From Candidatus Acidiferrales bacterium (lineage in GTDB: Bacteria; Acidobacteriota; Terriglobia; Acidiferrales; UBA7541), in assembly GCA_035934015.1 (NCBI GenBank), contig DASYYH010000006.1, forward strand, positions 271,106-335,105: a DNA stretch of 64,000 bases, in the 5' to 3' direction. Below are positions 49,651 through 60,103 of the stretch, piece after piece. Positions within the stretch are counted from its first letter, which is position 1; each line of letters starts with the position of its first letter. The notes under the pieces are model-generated. The model searched no databases, had not been told where the DNA came from, and saw nothing but the letters and a program-made list of their open reading frames with translations. A program made the position numbers and the translations under genes.

Positions 49651-50883
49651 ATGTCGCTGATGAAGAGCGCGATCGGCGTGCTACTGGCGGGAGGGCAAGG
49701 CGAACGGCTTTGGCCCCTCACGCGAGACCGCGCGAAACCAGCGGTCCCCTTCGGCGCGATTTACCGCATCATTGATATCACGCTCTCGAACTGCCTGAAC
49801 AGCAACCTGCGGCGCGTTTTCGTTCTGACGCAGTACAAGGCGTTGAGTCTGAATCGCCACGTGCGGCGCGGATGGTCTTCGCTGATGGGTGTGGGCGATT
49901 TCATCGAAATTCTTCCGCCGCAGATGCGCGTCTCGGCGCACTGGTATCTGGGGACGGCGGACGCGGTCTATCAGAACATTTATTCGATCGGCAGCGAGCA
50001 ATCGAACTATGTGATCATTTTGTCCGGCGATCACATTTACAAAATGAATTACGAGAAGATGCTGCAGCAGCACGTGGATTCGGGCGCGGACGTGACAGTG
50101 GCGACGGTGGAAGTGACGCCGGAGGAAGCAGCGCATAAATTCGGCGTAATCGAAACGGACAAAGAAGGGCGAATTCTGGGATTCCAGGAAAAACCAGCGG
50201 TGCCTAAACTCTCCGTGCGGCATCCGGGCAAAGTCGACGCGTCGATGGGCATTTATATCTTCAATACGCAATTTCTGTTGCCGGCGCTGATCGCTGACGC
50301 GGAAGACCCGAATTCATCGCATGATTTCGGCCACGACATCCTGCCGAAGACCATCGCAAACTTTCGCACGTATGCCTACAATTTCCGCGACGAAAACAAG
50401 CAGGAGACACTCTACTGGCGGGACGTGGGAACGCTTGAAGCGTACTACGAGGCGAACATGGATTTGGTCAGCGTTTCGCCGGTGTTCAATCTTTATGACA
50501 AGAGCTGGCCGCTGAAAACCTGGGAGCAGCAATATCCTCCGGCGAAGTTTGTTTTTGCGGATCCGGGGCGGACAGGAACGGCGGTGGATTCCATTGTGGC
50601 GGCGGGTTCGATTATTTCCGGAAGCCGCGTGAGCGGGTCGGTGGTTGGTTATGATGTGCGCGTGAACAGCTACTGCGAAGTGGAGGATGCGATCATCTAT
50701 AACCACGTCAATATCGGAAGGCACTCGCGGATCCGGAGAGCGATCATCGACCGGCACGTCAAGCTGCCGGAGCACACGGAAATCGGCTACGACCTCGAAG
50801 AAGACCGCAAGCGGTATCACGTCAGCGAAGGGGGAGTGGCGGTTGTGGTTCGCGACGAATCCATGCTCGAGGAGCCGGAGTAA
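49651..50883 (+). CDS. glgC: Glucose-1-phosphate adenylyltransferase (ADP-glucose pyrophosphorylase)
   Basis: A 410-residue enzyme that makes ADP-glucose for glycogen. Motifs are LLAGGQGERLWPLTRDRAKPAV with FGAIYRIID (nucleotidyl transferase), GTADAVYQNI, ILSGDHIYKM (metal Asp), FQEKP, and YWRDVGTLEAY. The C-terminal left-handed helix (GSIISGSRVSGSVVGYDVRVNS and RIRRAIIDRHV) carries the regulatory region. It begins at the first or the third Met. A methyltransferase gene follows after 15 nt. Confidence 0.95.
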   Translation: MSLMKSAIGVLLAGGQGERLWPLTRDRAKPAVPFGAIYRIIDITLSNCLNSNLRRVFVLTQYKALSLNRHVRRGWSSLMGVGDFIEILPPQMRVSAHWYLGTADAVYQNIYSIGSEQSNYVIILSGDHIYKMNYEKMLQQHVDSGADVTVATVEVTPEEAAHKFGVIETDKEGRILGFQEKPAVPKLSVRHPGKVDASMGIYIFNTQFLLPALIADAEDPNSSHDFGHDILPKTIANFRTYAYNFRDENKQETLYWRDVGTLEAYYEANMDLVSVSPVFNLYDKSWPLKTWEQQYPPAKFVFADPGRTGTAVDSIVAAGSIISGSRVSGSVVGYDVRVNSYCEVEDAIIYNHVNIGRHSRIRRAIIDRHVKLPEHTEIGYDLEEDRKRYHVSEGGVAVVVRDESMLEEPE

Positions 50884-50898
50884 CCGACCAAATTTCTC

Positions 50899-51666
50899 AT
50901 GCCCACAAGCTTCCAGCCGAAATTTGGACACGCCGCGGAAGAATTCCAGCGTTACCGGCCGGAATATCCGGCCGAACTTTTCGAGCGCATTCTCGCAGCT
51001 GTTCCAGCCGACCACCGCGAACGCGCCGTTGATCTTGGCGCCGGAACCGGCAAGGCCACTCGCGCGCTTCTGCCCCATTTCCGTGAAGTGATCGCCGTCG
51101 AGCCCGATCCGGGAATGGCCGCAAAGCTCCGAGGGGATATTCCCGCAGCTATCGTTCATAACGTCACAGCAGAGAATTTTTCGCAGCCGCCTTCAACGGT
51201 TGACCTCGTCACCATCGCCAATGCTTTGCATTGGATGGATGCACCGCACGTATTTGCCAATGTCCATTCCTGGCTTGGCCCTGGTGGAATTGTTGCGGTC
51301 TTTGACCGGCCATTGCCGAAAACGATTCCTGCCATCGACGCCATCGTGCTTGCCGAGTGGCGGGGCCCGTGGAAGTCCCACCGCGACTCGCGTCTCGGGA
51401 AAAAGTACGTCTGGCAGGACCAAGCCCGCGCCGCTGTCGGCTTCGAATTTGCCGAGGAAACAAAATTTTCCTACGTAATTCCCATGTCTCTCACGGATTT
51501 CGTCGGTTTTTGGCGCTCCACTTCCTACGGCAGTGCTTATGGACTCACGCTTTCCGATCCGGAATCCTATTGGCGCAGCCTCGAATCGCGGTTCGCCGAA
51601 GCCGCCGACGATGCAACGATTCTCGTCGATCTGAGCCCCACGCTCATCCTCTCGCGCAGGATTTGA
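50899..51666 (+). CDS. Class I SAM-dependent methyltransferase
   Basis: A 255-residue methyltransferase. The SAM-binding glycine motif is AVDLGAGTGKAT (about 43-54), the acidic residue in AVEPDPGM follows, and DLVTIANALHWMD is the family's fourth strand. The C-terminal half (PMSLTDFVGFWRSTSYGSAYGL) is typical of the Methyltransf_11 type. It follows glgC after 15 nt. Composition in this gene is C-rich on the coding strand, unlike its neighbours, which fits a later insertion or a different origin. Substrate unknown. Confidence 0.8.
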   Translation: MPTSFQPKFGHAAEEFQRYRPEYPAELFERILAAVPADHRERAVDLGAGTGKATRALLPHFREVIAVEPDPGMAAKLRGDIPAAIVHNVTAENFSQPPSTVDLVTIANALHWMDAPHVFANVHSWLGPGGIVAVFDRPLPKTIPAIDAIVLAEWRGPWKSHRDSRLGKKYVWQDQARAAVGFEFAEETKFSYVIPMSLTDFVGFWRSTSYGSAYGLTLSDPESYWRSLESRFAEAADDATILVDLSPTLILSRRI

Positions 51667-51767
51667 TCGCGCATCCACCCGGCCTCTCGCTGGCAACTCT
51701 ATGTGCACCGGATGTATTTGCAGAATTTTGCTGTCTTCATCGTAGAATGAACCTTTGCCGCTGGTGA

Positions 51768-53168
<1,401 letters not shown>

Positions 53169-53222
53169 ATATCCGGCCGAAAGACTTCCGGTCACAGCCA
53201 AGGAATTTCTGCGGAGAGTGGA

Positions 53223-54344
53223 ATGAGGATCGAAGCGTTCGAGCTGGAGCGCTGGCAATCGGTTTGGGAGAACCGCGTCGAACTGAATATCGCGGAGAGC
53301 GGCGTCGAGCCGCTCAGCGCCAGGGAGTTGATCGAGGATTCAGGAGATATGGCGCGCGTGCTCGATGCGCGGCTTGGCTACCCGCAAACGAATGGCAGCG
53401 AAGAATTGCGCTCGCGCATTGCGGCGCTGTATCCGCGCGCAAAATCTGAAAATGTTCTGCTGACATGCGGCGGCGCGGAGGCGAATTACGTCGTGGCATG
53501 GGGATTGATTGAGCGTGGCGACGAAGTGGTCTTCATGCAGCCCAATTATATGCAGGTGGCCGGCCTTGCGCGCGGATTTGGCGCGGAAGTGAAGCCGTGG
53601 TGGCTGCGCGAGGAATTGAAGTGGGCGCCGGACGCGGACGAACTGACGAGGCTCGTGACACCGAAGACGAAGCTCATCGCCATTTGCAATCCGAGCAATC
53701 CCACGGGCGCGGTGCTGAGCGATTCCGCGATGGATGCGATCTGTGCCTCTGCCGAGAAAGTTGGCGCGTGGATCTTGGCCGACGAGATTTATCGCGGCGC
53801 GGAATTCAGCGGGCGCACGACGGCGAGCTTTTATGGGCGTTACGAACGCACGCTTTGCACGGCGGGCCTTTCGAAAGCCTACGGCTTGCCGGGATTGCGC
53901 ACCGGATGGGTCATTGGCCCGGGGGAAATGATCGAAAAACTTTGGGGCTATCATGACTATACGAGCATTGGACCGACGATGCTGACGGACCGCATTGCGT
54001 CAATTGCGCTCGCGCCGGAGCGGCATGCATGGTTGCTCGATCGCACGCGGAGAATTCTGCGAGAAAATTATCCGGTGGTCGGCGATTGGCTCGCCGGGCA
54101 CGCGGATTTATTCACGCACGTGAAGCCGAGTGCAGGCGCGATCGCGTGGATTGGACTGCGCGAGAAGTGGAATTCCGCGAGTGTCGCGGAGGCTTTGCGC
54201 GCCCGGAAAGGCGTTCTGCTCGTTCCCGGGGAGCAATTCGCGATGCCGGGGTATTTGCGAATCGGATTTGGAGAGAATGTCAGCAAGCTTTGGCAGGCGC
54301 TTTTGAGGTTCGATGAGTGGATTGCGGAAGGAGCGCAGACATAA
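53223..54344 (+). CDS. Class I/II aminotransferase
   Basis: A 373-residue PLP aminotransferase. Motifs are LTCGGAEANYV, AICNPSNPTGAVLSDSAM (PLP Asn), ILADEIYRGAEF (Asp/Tyr) and TAGLSKAYGLPGLRTGWV (PLP Lys), with GYLRIGFGE (substrate Arg). The arrangement is of the aspartate/alanine aminotransferase-like type, and the substrate cannot be named. It starts after GAGAGTGG, 54 nt after the eno stop. Confidence 0.88.
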   Translation: MRIEAFELERWQSVWENRVELNIAESGVEPLSARELIEDSGDMARVLDARLGYPQTNGSEELRSRIAALYPRAKSENVLLTCGGAEANYVVAWGLIERGDEVVFMQPNYMQVAGLARGFGAEVKPWWLREELKWAPDADELTRLVTPKTKLIAICNPSNPTGAVLSDSAMDAICASAEKVGAWILADEIYRGAEFSGRTTASFYGRYERTLCTAGLSKAYGLPGLRTGWVIGPGEMIEKLWGYHDYTSIGPTMLTDRIASIALAPERHAWLLDRTRRILRENYPVVGDWLAGHADLFTHVKPSAGAIAWIGLREKWNSASVAEALRARKGVLLVPGEQFAMPGYLRIGFGENVSKLWQALLRFDEWIAEGAQT

Positions 54345-54371
54345 TTGTTGCGCGGCTGAACGGAAGAATGG

Positions 54372-54566
54372 CTATGGTTTTGGCGCGTAACCCGGACATT
54401 GGGTGACGGGCAAGCGCGGATATTTGGCGTAAGACGGGTCGGTTGCAGAACGCTCGCAAAGGATGAAGGTTGATCCGCGGTCGGACTGAATGCGGCGCGC
54501 AAACTGACACTTGGCGCAGAGACCTGCCTTGAGGCGTTCGGTTGCGGCATCGCTATTTTCGGCCAC
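54372..54566 (-). CDS. Small Cys-containing protein
   Basis: A 64-residue protein with the pattern LCAKCQFARRIQSDRG, then FILCERS and a terminal LPVTQCPGY. The four Cys suggest a metal site. It looks like a widely conserved short acidobacterial protein; my confidence in that rests on the patterned Cys residues. It has no recognised function. Confidence 0.5.
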   Translation of the reverse strand: MAENSDAATERLKAGLCAKCQFARRIQSDRGSTFILCERSATDPSYAKYPRLPVTQCPGYAPKP

Positions 54567-54610
54567 GCTTCGAGAATAGCATTCAAATCAGTTATGCAGC
54601 TGCGAAACGA

Positions 54611-55327
54611 TCAGGCTGCGGGCAATTCGGTGACGCTCTCGGCAGAAGGAACGTCATGCGCAACAAGTTTGAGGACCACGCCATCGAGCTCCGTGCAAAC
54701 GAGAGTAAAGACATGGGAGCAGCGGTCGCATAACCAGAAGTGTTTGACGCCGTGCACGCCTCTTAGCAACTCGCCCGTCGTATCCGTGATTCCCGGAGGG
54801 TTCGGTTCGGTTCGAAACCGGAAAAACTTGCCGCCTTTGCTCCAGGAAAAAGCATTCGGGCAAGCCGGGTTTGCACATTTCGGCTGAAGATTCACGTTCA
54901 TGGCCGCACCTCTTGCGTTTTCGGTTGGGTTGCCATTCGCCGACAGTTCATTTAACTGGCGGCTGATTTTTCGCTCGTTCTCCAGTCGTGTGACCGTGTC
55001 TTGCAGCCATTCTCTGACCGCTTTTTCAATCTCGCGTCTGTCGGCATAGCGATAAAGCGAATCGAGGGTTTCCCATTGGGTGTTGAACGGAATGTGGCGG
55101 CAAGGGATCGGAGAGGAGCGAAACTCGAATGGCACGAGCTGTATCAGCGCGCAATCCGAGCACGGCAGCGGATCTTGCCCGCGCCCGTAATTCACACATG
55201 CGGGTGAATCTTCGAAAATGAATGCCGGCCGCCAGGATTCGCCGGCCGTGCGCTCGTACCCTCCACTCTCGAGAAACTCGAGCTCTGCTTTGATAACATC
55301 CAGGAGATCGCGCGCGTCTTTTTGCAT
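54611..55327 (-). CDS. Unrecognised protein with a C-terminal Cys-rich region
   Basis: A 238-residue protein. The N-terminal half (about 1-140) is helical and charged (DLLDVIKAELEFLE, REIEKAVREWLQDTVTRLENE) and has a CVNYGRGQDPLPCSDCALI segment. The C-terminal part has CANPACPNAFSWSKGG, then HFWLCDRCSHVFTLV, a zinc-ribbon-like pair of CxxxxC/CxxC. No family is recognised. It is divergent to the Crp/Fnr gene, with the palindromic operators between them, so it could be under the same control. Confidence 0.6.
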   Translation of the reverse strand: MQKDARDLLDVIKAELEFLESGGYERTAGESWRPAFIFEDSPACVNYGRGQDPLPCSDCALIQLVPFEFRSSPIPCRHIPFNTQWETLDSLYRYADRREIEKAVREWLQDTVTRLENERKISRQLNELSANGNPTENARGAAMNVNLQPKCANPACPNAFSWSKGGKFFRFRTEPNPPGITDTTGELLRGVHGVKHFWLCDRCSHVFTLVCTELDGVVLKLVAHDVPSAESVTELPAA

Positions 55328-55377
55328 GTATGCCGCTTACTCATCCCGCAAAAAATTGTGAGCGACGGCAACTGTGA

Positions 55378-55418
55378 TTGCGGTGATGCGCATCACCGCA
55401 AAGCGTGACTCCTGTCAC
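55378..55418. promoter_or_regulatory. Tandem GTGA-N6-TCAC operators upstream of the Crp/Fnr gene
   Basis: The first site (core 55383-55396) lies in a perfect 24-bp palindrome (55378-55401) with half TTGCGGTGATGC. The second (core 55405-55418, GTGA-CTCCTG-TCAC) is centred exactly 22 bp further on, two helical turns. Both lie between the divergent unknown gene and the regulator. Confidence 0.7.
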
Positions 55419-55541
55419 TGGCTCAAGAAACAAAAAAGAGCACATTTATACGAGAAGATACTGCTAATGCCAGACAATGGGACGAGCGCTTTCAGAATCG
55501 TCTCGCGACGCCCGGGGCGTTCCGTGTGGTATGATTCGGCC

Positions 55542-56258
55542 ATGAAAGCCCCGTACGGCTTGGAAATTATCGAAAGCTGCGTGGCTTGTCCTCACCTGCA
55601 AGAGCGCGTGTTTTGCAATCTCCCGCCATCAGCTCTGCAGCGTCTGTCGGCGATTACGTCCCCCTCCTCCTATCCCAAGGGAGCCACACTGTTTGTGGAA
55701 GGGCAGACGGCCCGAGGCGTTTTTATTTTATGCAATGGACGCGTGAAACTTTCGACCTCTTCGGCGGATGGCAAGACGCTAATCGTGAGGATCGCGGATC
55801 CTGGTGAGATTCTGGGTTTGCCGGCCACGGTTACGGGGAAGCCCTATGAACTGACCGCGGAGGTGGTCGAGCCGGCGCAGGCGAACTATATTTCTCGACC
55901 CGATTTTCTAGGTTTTCTTCGCGAGAATGGCGATGCCGCTCTTCGCGTTGCTCAACAACTGGGCGAAACTTATCATGGCGCTATCGCGGAGATGCGTTCC
56001 ATTGGACTAGCCCATTCTGCCGGTGAAAAGCTGGCCAGATTTTTGCTGGATTGGAGCGCCAGCCACGGAAAAGGGAAGAACGAAATTCGCGTGAAGTTGA
56101 CTCTGACGCATGAGGAAATTGCCCAGATGATCGGAGCCTCTCGCGAAACAGTGACGCGGCTCTTCAGCGATTTTAAGAAGAAAAAACTCCTGCAAGTCAA
56201 TGGCTCAACGCTTATCGTCCGCGACAGGGCAGGGCTCGAAAGCGTGGCTGGCAACTAG
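55542..56258 (+). CDS. Crp/Fnr family transcriptional regulator
   Basis: A 238-residue regulator. The N-terminus has a Cys group, ESCVACPHLQERVFC, which could bind an Fe-S cluster or act as a redox switch. A cyclic-nucleotide-binding-like beta barrel follows (YPKGATLFVEGQTARGVFILCNGRVKLSTSS). The helix-turn-helix is LTHEEIAQMIGASRETVTRLFSDF, whose recognition helix has R-E-T-V-x-R, as in Crp, matching the GTGA half-sites in front of the gene and of the next operon. The start is set at the Met 4 residues before GLEII; an earlier Met at 55467 is possible. Cognate ligand unknown. Confidence 0.85.
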   Translation: MKAPYGLEIIESCVACPHLQERVFCNLPPSALQRLSAITSPSSYPKGATLFVEGQTARGVFILCNGRVKLSTSSADGKTLIVRIADPGEILGLPATVTGKPYELTAEVVEPAQANYISRPDFLGFLRENGDAALRVAQQLGETYHGAIAEMRSIGLAHSAGEKLARFLLDWSASHGKGKNEIRVKLTLTHEEIAQMIGASRETVTRLFSDFKKKKLLQVNGSTLIVRDRAGLESVAGN

Positions 56259-56309
56259 CATATCTCCGAAGTGAAGGTCTGAAGTGGGCCGCAACAATCA
56301 CATGAATAA

Positions 56310-56352
56310 GTGACATTGATCACATATCAATTTACAGATGCGGTTCTATTAT
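56310..56352 (+). promoter_or_regulatory. Crp-like site and -10 of the cytochrome operon
   Basis: GTGA-CATTGA-TCAC at 56310-56323 and a TATTAT -10 at 56347-56352. With a start of transcription near 56358, the palindrome centre lies at -41.5, the class II activator position of Crp/Fnr proteins. A TTGAT-N5-ATCAA pair overlaps it. No -35 is visible, fitting an activated promoter. Confidence 0.65.
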
Positions 56353-56380
56353 CCCTGCAGCTTTAAAGGGGGAACGGCCT

Positions 56381-57358
56381 ATGCTCGACTCCACGACCAC
56401 GGCCTCGATCTCCAGAGTTTCATCACTTCTCGTTGCCGTGCTGATATTGCCGGCGTTTGCTCTGGCACAAGCAGCGCCAAAGACACAGGCAAACGCCAGC
56501 ACAACCACGACACAGCAAACGGCTGCCGCGAGCAAGTCAAACGCCGCTCCAAATTATGCGGGCTCGGATGCCTGCAAGGCGTGCCACGCCGCCGAGTACA
56601 AATCCTGGGAAGATTCGCCGCATTGGAAGACAACGCTCAATACAAAACAAGGACCGTCGCACGAAGGCTGTGAGGCCTGCCACGGCACGGCGGCCAGCCA
56701 CGTTTCCGATCCGACGGATGTTTCAAAGCTGTTCCTCTTCGAGAAGGCTTCCCCAAAAGATATTGATGCGCGCTGCCTGGAGTGCCACGCAGGCGGGACG
56801 GAGCACATGAATTCGCTGCATTCCGTTCATGGAGAGAATGGTGTGAGCTGCATATCCTGCCACTCGCCGCACCATGCCACGCAGGCGCAGTTTTTGCTGG
56901 TCAAGGCGCAGCCGGATCTCTGCTACACGTGCCACCTGGCGAAGAGAGCCGAATTCGTAATGCCTTTCCACCACCGGGTCAACGAAGGACTAATCAAATG
57001 CACCGATTGTCACAATCCGCATGGCACGGAAGGGCCGAAGCAGGTGCGCATGGCTTCCACTCAGGATGCGGTGTGTTTCAAGTGCCACAGCGACAAGCAG
57101 GGACCATTTGTGTATGAGCACGCGGCCGTGAAAGTGGATGGCTGCGAGTCGTGCCATGTGGTTCACGGCGGACCGAACCCGCACATGCTGAAGGTCAGCA
57201 ACGTGAATCTGCTGTGCTTGCAGTGCCACACGACGTCGAGCTTCAGCAGCGCGCCGGGAGCGCCTTCCTTCCATAACCAGGCGAGCTTTTTCCAGGCATG
57301 CACGTTGTGCCATGTGGCAATTCACGGTTCGAATGCCAGTTCATTTTTCTTCAAGTGA
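56381..57358 (+). CDS. DmsE-family decaheme c-type cytochrome
   Basis: A 325-residue protein with a signal segment (SSLLVAVLILPAFALAQ), exported to the periplasm. Exactly ten CxxCH motifs bind c-type haems (CKACH, CEACH, CLECH, CISCH, CYTCH, CTDCH, CFKCH, CESCH, CLQCH, CTLCH), spaced as in MtrA/DmsE. Such cytochromes sit inside an outer-membrane barrel and carry electrons outwards. The next gene is the MtrB/PioB barrel. AAGGGGG precedes the ATG. This is the first gene of an operon with an upstream Crp-like site. Confidence 0.93.
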   Translation: MLDSTTTASISRVSSLLVAVLILPAFALAQAAPKTQANASTTTTQQTAAASKSNAAPNYAGSDACKACHAAEYKSWEDSPHWKTTLNTKQGPSHEGCEACHGTAASHVSDPTDVSKLFLFEKASPKDIDARCLECHAGGTEHMNSLHSVHGENGVSCISCHSPHHATQAQFLLVKAQPDLCYTCHLAKRAEFVMPFHHRVNEGLIKCTDCHNPHGTEGPKQVRMASTQDAVCFKCHSDKQGPFVYEHAAVKVDGCESCHVVHGGPNPHMLKVSNVNLLCLQCHTTSSFSSAPGAPSFHNQASFFQACTLCHVAIHGSNASSFFFK

Positions 57359-57455
57359 GGCGAGCCATGAGCGTTTTGCGAGCTTCGCGAGATGAAGATG
57401 CGTTGCGAATGAAACTCAGTAGAAGCTGCAATTCCCGGACGGTGGGAGAACGGCC

Positions 57456-60044
57456 ATGAGAAAACACAAAATGGTTCTGGGGCTGGTGCTCATGCTGCTG
57501 GCAGCGCTGTGTTTGCCCGTTCGTTCCGAAGCGCAGGATACCTCCGGCGGGACGAAAGGCACGAATTCCGGCAACTATAATGTGCAACAGACCATTGAGT
57601 TCGGTTATCGAGCGAACGAGATGAACGGCAACTATGATACGTACGATACGTTCGTCAATCTCGGTTCCGGTTTCCGTCTTTTCGATTACACGCTGAACAT
57701 GCGATCACTGGATCATCAGGGACCTTTTTTTGATGATCTAAATTTCAGCAATTTTGGGTATGGCGGCGACCCGAATGACGTTTCGCGCCTGCACATCGAC
57801 AAGAACAAGTGGTATGACTTCGACGCCCTCTTCCGGCGGGATGTGAATTTCTGGGACTACAATCTTTTCGCCAACCCGTTCAATCCTGCATCGTTGAACC
57901 CGCTCGGGTCAACGACCACGGGCTGTATTGTAAGTCCTGCGAGTTCAGCGAACCCTGGTCTTCCGGGGTATTGCTCAAGTCCATCGGTGGCGGCAACGCA
58001 TTCGCCGCACTCGCTCGATCTAGTGCGGCGGATGCAGGATTATGATTTGACGCTTTTGCCGCAATCGAAGGTGCGATTGCGGCTGGGTTTTTCGCACGAC
58101 GCGGATCAAGGGCCCGGCTTTTTCACGACCGACAGCGGAACCATTCCAGACTTCCCGGAGAATTACAGCTATTCGACCAACACGTATCGCATGGGTGCGG
58201 ATTTTCGCGTCCTGCCGCGCACGACGATCTCCTTCGATGAATTCCTGAATTATTTCCGTCAAGACAATACCGTGACGGAGAATCCAACGGCGACGCCTCA
58301 GCAATACGGTTATCAGGCGAATGGTGTTCCGGTGGACCTTGGTCAGATTTGGAGCACGCAAACTCCGGCGGAAGCGTTGCCCTGCGCCACGCCGATCGCG
58401 AACGCCGCAACCACACCTCCTACTGCGAATACGGCCTGCAACGGATTCGTGAGTTACAGCCAAGTGAGCCAGCCGCGTGACTTTATGCCGACAGAGCGGA
58501 TTCGATTTCAGACGGACTATTTCCATAACTTCGAAATGACAGGTTCCTTCGGCTACAGCAGCTCCGACAATACGATTCCAAATTTCAACGAAACAATCAT
58601 TGGCTGGACTGCCCGTACATCCTCTCCCGGCGGCACGACTGCCGGCCCGGCCGAAGCGAAGCGCGTTTCCGTGGATGGCGACTGGTCCGGGGTTTATTCC
58701 GTCACCAGCAATTTCCGCATCGAGGACTTCTTCCATTACAACAACTGGCGCATTCCCGGGATGTGGAACAGTGTCACCGGAACTTTTTTTGATACAGCCG
58801 GCGCAACAGGATTGGGCGCTCCGGTCGGCGTGTTCGCGGCTGTCAATTGCAACGCCAGCAATGCTTTCAATGGCTCCACGTGTCCGAACCACACGGCGAC
58901 CTCAGGTGCCGATCTCGCAAACGCCTACAATGCGAATTTTGTGAAACAAGATATGAAGTCCAACACGATCCAAGCGGATTATGATTTTAGCAAGCGCGTC
59001 AGCGGATATATCGGATATTTGTATTCGCACCGCGCAATCGTGATGTCCTCGCTCAGCTACACGACTGCGGATATTTACTATCCAGGAGGAGCGGGAGGCA
59101 CGGCGGCCAATGATTATCTTGCTGCGCGCGGAAATTGTGCGACGCCGAGCGCATGCACGATGAACCCCGACGGCTCGCTGACTTTCCTTCCCGCCGTGCC
59201 GACGACGGGCCCCACGGTGGATTCGCTGGACGTCAACGAAAATTCGCTGATCCTCGGGCTAAGGGCGCATCCTGCCGATACACTGCTGATCACTGCGAAT
59301 TTCGCTTTCGGTTATAACGATGCCGCTTTCACGCGCATGGATCCGCGGCAGGTGCAGACCTACAATATCCACGCCACGTACACGCCGAAACCATGGGCGA
59401 CGGTGGATGGCGCGGTCGAAATCCACGAGAATCGCGACAATGTCTACACCGTGAACGATCGCGAGCATGATCGGATGTACAGCTTCAACGCCATGCTCGT
59501 TCCCAGCCCGCGCCTGGCCGTCAGCTTCGGCTACAACTACTGGGATGTTTATACGCAGGCGGAGATTTGCTTCGACTATTCCATCACCTATACAAACCCG
59601 GCGCCGCCTCCGAAAACTCTGCCCGTAAGCAACTCGCCGCCGGGCGTGGCGACCACGGCATGTCCGATCTCTGGCGCTTCGGTCGGAGCGGCTGGATTGG
59701 GCGCGCTATCGACTTATGCCAGCTACGATCACTTCGCGCATGGCGATGTGATGTGGAAGCCCTCGAAGCGCGTGACCACGGCCTTGGGGTATAGCGGCAG
59801 CATCGTCCGCGGCAATACGATTTTTCTGAATCCGCTCGCGCCTTCCGGAACGCTGGATTACAACTATCTGATGCCGTACGGCTCGGTCACAATTGATATG
59901 GTCAAAGGCTTCAGCTATAAGATGGCCTGGAATTACTATGGATTTAACGAGACGGGAAACACAAACCCGTTTGGATTGGCCGCGATACCTCTGCAAGACT
60001 TTAATGGAAGCAATATCACGTTTTCCGTGCGTGACACATTTTGA
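57456..60044 (+). CDS. MtrB/PioB family outer-membrane beta-barrel
   Basis: An 862-residue protein with a signal peptide (LGLVLMLLAALCLPVRSEA) and an outer-membrane barrel: TIEFGYRANEMNGNYDTYDTF at the start, FDALFRRDVNFWDYNLFANPF (MtrB/PioB signature), many alternating strands, and a terminal Phe (TFSVRDTF). MtrB encloses the decaheme cytochrome and makes the electron path through the outer membrane. The N-terminal CxxC of Shewanella MtrB is missing. Several loops carry pairs of Cys (for example between about 150-170 and 455-470) that could form disulfides outside. GGGAGAACGG is the ribosome binding site. Confidence 0.88.
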   Translation: MRKHKMVLGLVLMLLAALCLPVRSEAQDTSGGTKGTNSGNYNVQQTIEFGYRANEMNGNYDTYDTFVNLGSGFRLFDYTLNMRSLDHQGPFFDDLNFSNFGYGGDPNDVSRLHIDKNKWYDFDALFRRDVNFWDYNLFANPFNPASLNPLGSTTTGCIVSPASSANPGLPGYCSSPSVAATHSPHSLDLVRRMQDYDLTLLPQSKVRLRLGFSHDADQGPGFFTTDSGTIPDFPENYSYSTNTYRMGADFRVLPRTTISFDEFLNYFRQDNTVTENPTATPQQYGYQANGVPVDLGQIWSTQTPAEALPCATPIANAATTPPTANTACNGFVSYSQVSQPRDFMPTERIRFQTDYFHNFEMTGSFGYSSSDNTIPNFNETIIGWTARTSSPGGTTAGPAEAKRVSVDGDWSGVYSVTSNFRIEDFFHYNNWRIPGMWNSVTGTFFDTAGATGLGAPVGVFAAVNCNASNAFNGSTCPNHTATSGADLANAYNANFVKQDMKSNTIQADYDFSKRVSGYIGYLYSHRAIVMSSLSYTTADIYYPGGAGGTAANDYLAARGNCATPSACTMNPDGSLTFLPAVPTTGPTVDSLDVNENSLILGLRAHPADTLLITANFAFGYNDAAFTRMDPRQVQTYNIHATYTPKPWATVDGAVEIHENRDNVYTVNDREHDRMYSFNAMLVPSPRLAVSFGYNYWDVYTQAEICFDYSITYTNPAPPPKTLPVSNSPPGVATTACPISGASVGAAGLGALSTYASYDHFAHGDVMWKPSKRVTTALGYSGSIVRGNTIFLNPLAPSGTLDYNYLMPYGSVTIDMVKGFSYKMAWNYYGFNETGNTNPFGLAAIPLQDFNGSNITFSVRDTF

Positions 60045-60103
60045 GTGATTCATCCGGGAGGAGCAGATTGCGATTGATTTTTCGTACTCGGGAGGCAGGT
60101 CAG